Source: Akkermansiaceae bacterium (GTDB taxonomy: Bacteria; Verrucomicrobiota; Verrucomicrobiia; Verrucomicrobiales; Akkermansiaceae). Taken from it: a DNA stretch of 64,000 nt. Below, piece after piece: positions 61,860-64,000 of this stretch. A program made the translations under genes and the position numbers. A model generated the notes under the pieces. The model ran no database searches. It worked only from the letters and a program-made list of their open reading frames with translations, and was not told where the DNA came from. The stretch spans positions 1 to 64,000 of the forward strand of contig CAIVSK010000002.1 in NCBI GenBank assembly GCA_903908495.1, in the 5' to 3' direction. Every line of letters begins with the position of its first letter. Position 1 is the first letter of the stretch.

Positions 61860-62264
61860 ATGAAAATCCGATCGCTCCTGGCATGTGCCGTCGCTATCCT
61901 GCTTGCCAGTTGTGCCGCGCCACCGCCGCAACGTTTTGCCAGCGTCACCGGCCTCAAGCCGCAGAAAGAGGCGTATTACCGCCAGCTGCATGCCGCGCCG
62001 TGGCCGTCGATCCTTGCCAAGATCAAGGCCTGCAACATCCGCAACTACTCGATCTATCGGTCGGAAATCGGCGGCAAGGCCTATCTGTTTTCCTACTTTG
62101 AATATGTCGGCCACGACTTTGCCGCCGACATGAAGCGGATGGCCGCCGATCCGGAGACGCGCCGCTGGTGGAAGGAAACCGACCCCTGCCAAGTCCCCTT
62201 GCCCGCCGCCAGGAAAAAGGGCGGCATCTGGGCCGACGCCGAAGAAGTCTTCCACGCCGATTGA
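61860..62264 (+). CDS. lipoprotein of the L-rhamnose mutarotase family
   Basis: This 134-residue protein starts with a lipoprotein signal (LLASC, lipidated C18). The rest matches the RhaM (DUF718) dimeric alpha-beta barrel: YYRQLHAAPWPSILAKIKAC, NIRNYSIYRSEIGG and RRWWKETDPCQVPL. RhaM interconverts alpha and beta rhamnose (or fucose) in the cytoplasm. A lipid-anchored form would act in the periplasm. It is probably co-transcribed with the UroD-like gene. Confidence 0.82.
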   Translation: MKIRSLLACAVAILLASCAAPPPQRFASVTGLKPQKEAYYRQLHAAPWPSILAKIKACNIRNYSIYRSEIGGKAYLFSYFEYVGHDFAADMKRMAADPETRRWWKETDPCQVPLPAARKKGGIWADAEEVFHAD

Positions 62265-62301
62265 GGGCGTGGGGGCGCTCGCTGCGGTCAATTCAGCAGG
62301 A

Positions 62302-62350
62302 GGACAGGCGTCGCACCTGTCGTTGCATGGGCCGCCGGGCAGGATGCCCA
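62302..62350. repeat. GACAGG/GGGCA palindromic repeats
   Basis: GACAGG-N7-CCTGTC is at 62302-62320 and GGGCA-GGA-TGCCC at 62336-62348. CATCCTGCCGG-like words follow to about 62400. These belong to the same loose repeat family as 6492-6654, 47678-47694 and 47961-48006. Confidence 0.6.
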
Positions 62351-62445
62351 GTCTACGGGGAGCGCCGACATCCTGCCGGCCGGTTTTGGCATCCTGCCGA
62401 ACCCTCTGCGAGGAGCATGAGATCGTGACATCCAGCAGCACGGCG

Positions 62446-63129
62446 TCAGGCACGGCGGGCCAGCGCTCTGTGGAACCAGAGATAGGAGATGGAGGCCACT
62501 TGATCGAGTTTGCCGGGCTCTGCAAACAGATGATTGGTGCCGTGGATGACCTCCAGCATCGGTTTGCAGCGCATTTTGCCAATAGCATCACGGTTGCGGT
62601 CAATGGCAGCCTCGTCCTTGCTGCCCACCAGCATCAGGGTGGGCGCTTGCACCTCGGCCAGCAACTCGCCCGCCAAATCCGGTCGGCCGCCACGGCACAC
62701 CACAGCATGCACCGTGGCCGGCCGCCGGGCGGCGGCAATCAGGGCGGCAGCCGCTCCCGTGCCCGCGCCAAACAGCCCGATGCGCAGGCCGCTGGTGGCC
62801 GGATTGACAGCGAGCCAATCGATGATGGCAACCAGTTGGTTGGCCGTGCGGAAAAGACGCTCCCGGTCGGGCTGTGCTGCGGGCACAGGGTGCTCGGCCG
62901 CCCCAGAGCTGAGATCGGGCAGCCAGATGGCAAATCCCCGGTGCAACAGCGAGCGGGCGACCAAGCGATTGCGCGGGCTGAGGTTGCTACTGGTCTGGCC
63001 GTGGGCGAAGACAATGATATTGCAGGCGTTGACGGGAATTTCCAGGGTTCCGTGCGCCACACCGGCACCCACCGGAGCATCAATCAAGACCGGCGATTCT
63101 ATCAAAACGGAGGAATTTGGAGCATTCAT
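62446..63129 (-). CDS. alpha/beta hydrolase (dienelactone hydrolase-like), nucleophile lost
   Basis: This 227-residue protein has an alpha/beta hydrolase fold with the oxyanion region VFAHGQTSSNLSPRN, the acidic residue in LVGSKDEAAI and the histidine in VIHGTNHLF. The elbow where relatives carry G-A-S-T-G reads G-A-G-T-G: the serine is a glycine. A single A to G change (AGC to GGC) would explain it. The enzyme may be inactive, or the family member may do something else. ATG 63129 is preferred over GTG 63138 because AGGG precedes it at a good distance. Confidence 0.75.
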   Translation of the reverse strand: MNAPNSSVLIESPVLIDAPVGAGVAHGTLEIPVNACNIIVFAHGQTSSNLSPRNRLVARSLLHRGFAIWLPDLSSGAAEHPVPAAQPDRERLFRTANQLVAIIDWLAVNPATSGLRIGLFGAGTGAAAALIAAARRPATVHAVVCRGGRPDLAGELLAEVQAPTLMLVGSKDEAAIDRNRDAIGKMRCKPMLEVIHGTNHLFAEPGKLDQVASISYLWFHRALARRA

Positions 63130-63206
63130 TGAAGGCACCCTAACCGCATCGGCTCAGGCTGCCAATTGGGTGAATCGGAGAATCGATCCTCGGCGGCCCC
63201 ACAGGG

Positions 63207-64000
63207 TCACATAGGGATTTCGCGCAGTGTGCGCTGAGTCGGCCCGCCGAGCGATAACTGGCAGGTGATGCGGCAACCGCCTTGGGCGGGGGTTTCCACC
63301 GCGATTTCCGCACCGATCACCCGGGCGCGGTAATGCATCAGATTGAGCCCCATGCCGGAGGGAACCGTCGCGTGGTCAAACCCGACGCCATCATCTGTGA
63401 CGGCGAACAGATGCATGGCGGGGTGAGCTTCCGAGTCGATACTGATGCGCCGCGGCCTGCCGTGTTTGACGGCATTGCCGATGCATTCCTGGACGATTCG
63501 ATAGACGTGAATCTCGGCCGATGGTTCCAAGCACGGGGCATCGCCGCTTTGCCGCAGCTCGCAATAAATGCCCAAGCGCTGGCTCGTCTGGACCGCCAGA
63601 CCCTTCAGCGCGAGCAGCAACCCGTAGCGCTCCAGCTCTATCGGATAGAACCCCTTCGCCAAGCGCCGCGCTGAGTCGATGGTGGTGCGGGTATAGGTGG
63701 CTATTTTGGCGGCAGCAGCAGCCAGCGGGTGGGCCTCGGCCAGGAGTTTTTTGGCATGGACGTCGCCGAGCAGGGCGATGCCGGCCAATTCCTGGCCCAG
63801 GCCATCGTGCAAGTCCTGCCCGAGGCGGCACTGTTCGCGCTCGCTGATTTCAAGGATTTCGCGCTCCAGGCGCTGGCGTTGGGCCATTTCCGCTTCGAGC
63901 ACTTGGACCGTCTGGTGCAATTCGGCGGTACGCTCCAGCACGCGCGATTCCAGATGTTGGTTGAGCCTGATGATCTTCTCCTCCGCATTCTTGCGGGCGC
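63207..64000 (-). CDS. sensor histidine kinase, partial at window edge
   Basis: The visible 264 C-terminal residues begin inside the window edge with a coiled-coil signalling helix (RLNQHLESRVLERTAEL). A HisKA_3 domain follows (H in CRLGQDLHDGLGQELAGIAL), then an HATPase_c domain (RIVQECIGNAVKHGRP, VTDDGVGFD, SGMGLNLMHYRARVIGA). Its sensory part lies beyond 64000. It is a partner for a LuxR-type regulator outside the window. Confidence 0.92.
   Translation of the reverse strand, partial: ARKNAEEKIIRLNQHLESRVLERTAELHQTVQVLEAEMAQRQRLEREILEISEREQCRLGQDLHDGLGQELAGIALLGDVHAKKLLAEAHPLAAAAAKIATYTRTTIDSARRLAKGFYPIELERYGLLLALKGLAVQTSQRLGIYCELRQSGDAPCLEPSAEIHVYRIVQECIGNAVKHGRPRRISIDSEAHPAMHLFAVTDDGVGFDHATVPSGMGLNLMHYRARVIGAEIAVETPAQGGCRITCQLSLGGPTQRTLREIPM

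Overview
The window looks like chromosomal DNA of a member of the Verrucomicrobiota. The evidence is a high-GC sequence carrying MoxR/DUF58/BatA-type operons with DUF4175- and DUF4159-like proteins, a remnant of a Verru_Chthon cassette A protein, an S1-type sulfatase, several secreted glycan-active enzymes, SHD1 and parallel beta-helix proteins, and intergenic spacers full of short-period repeats. No phage, plasmid or CRISPR locus is visible.

Left part (1-14052, + strand): a MoxR-associated membrane module, DUF58 - BatA/VWA - VWA - DUF4175-like coiled-coil protein - DUF4159, ending in a very large HEAT-repeat/thioredoxin/CcdA-like fusion protein. The MoxR ATPase would lie left of the window. 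An ORF6N-domain gene interrupts the module, and it contains two back-to-back palindromes inside its coding sequence. The spacers here consist of 7-bp-period repeats, and two start codons are directly preceded by runs of 10-11 C. A cluster of dispersed palindromic repeats is translated in frame inside the DUF4175-like protein. A short enzyme remnant and rsgA follow.

Centre-left (15872-37633, all - strand): thirteen tightly packed genes. Read in the direction of transcription they are a beta-propeller sensor kinase, a LuxR-type response regulator, a parallel beta-helix protein, a second complete MoxR - DUF58 - BatA - VWA - DUF4175-like module, a coiled-coil secreted protein, a PA14-like protein, and three glycoside hydrolases (GH128-, GH43- and GH2-like). 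The arrangement suggests a glycan-responsive unit in which the MoxR/VWA machinery serves secretion, assembly or surface display of beta-1,3-glycan or galactan degrading enzymes. That role is inference.

Middle (38025-56156): typA, a large secreted cytochrome c/DUF6797-type protein, tRNA-Cys, bioA, an FAD oxidoreductase, a sulfatase, a second parallel beta-helix protein and a rhodanese membrane protein. Between them lies a dense set of gene remnants: a GH4 fragment with an internal deletion, an AAA-ATPase fragment of the defence type, a truncated HTH protein, a HigA antitoxin C-terminus, a truncated Verru_Chthon A protein, the end of a receiver domain and a short C-terminal fragment. This is an actively decaying region.

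Right part (56157-64000): a tight - strand tetrapyrrole operon (ccsA/hemX-like, hemA, hemC, cobA-hemD fusion), a divergent UroD-superfamily protein followed by a lipoprotein of the rhamnose mutarotase family, an alpha/beta hydrolase that has lost its nucleophile, and a sensor kinase cut by the window edge.
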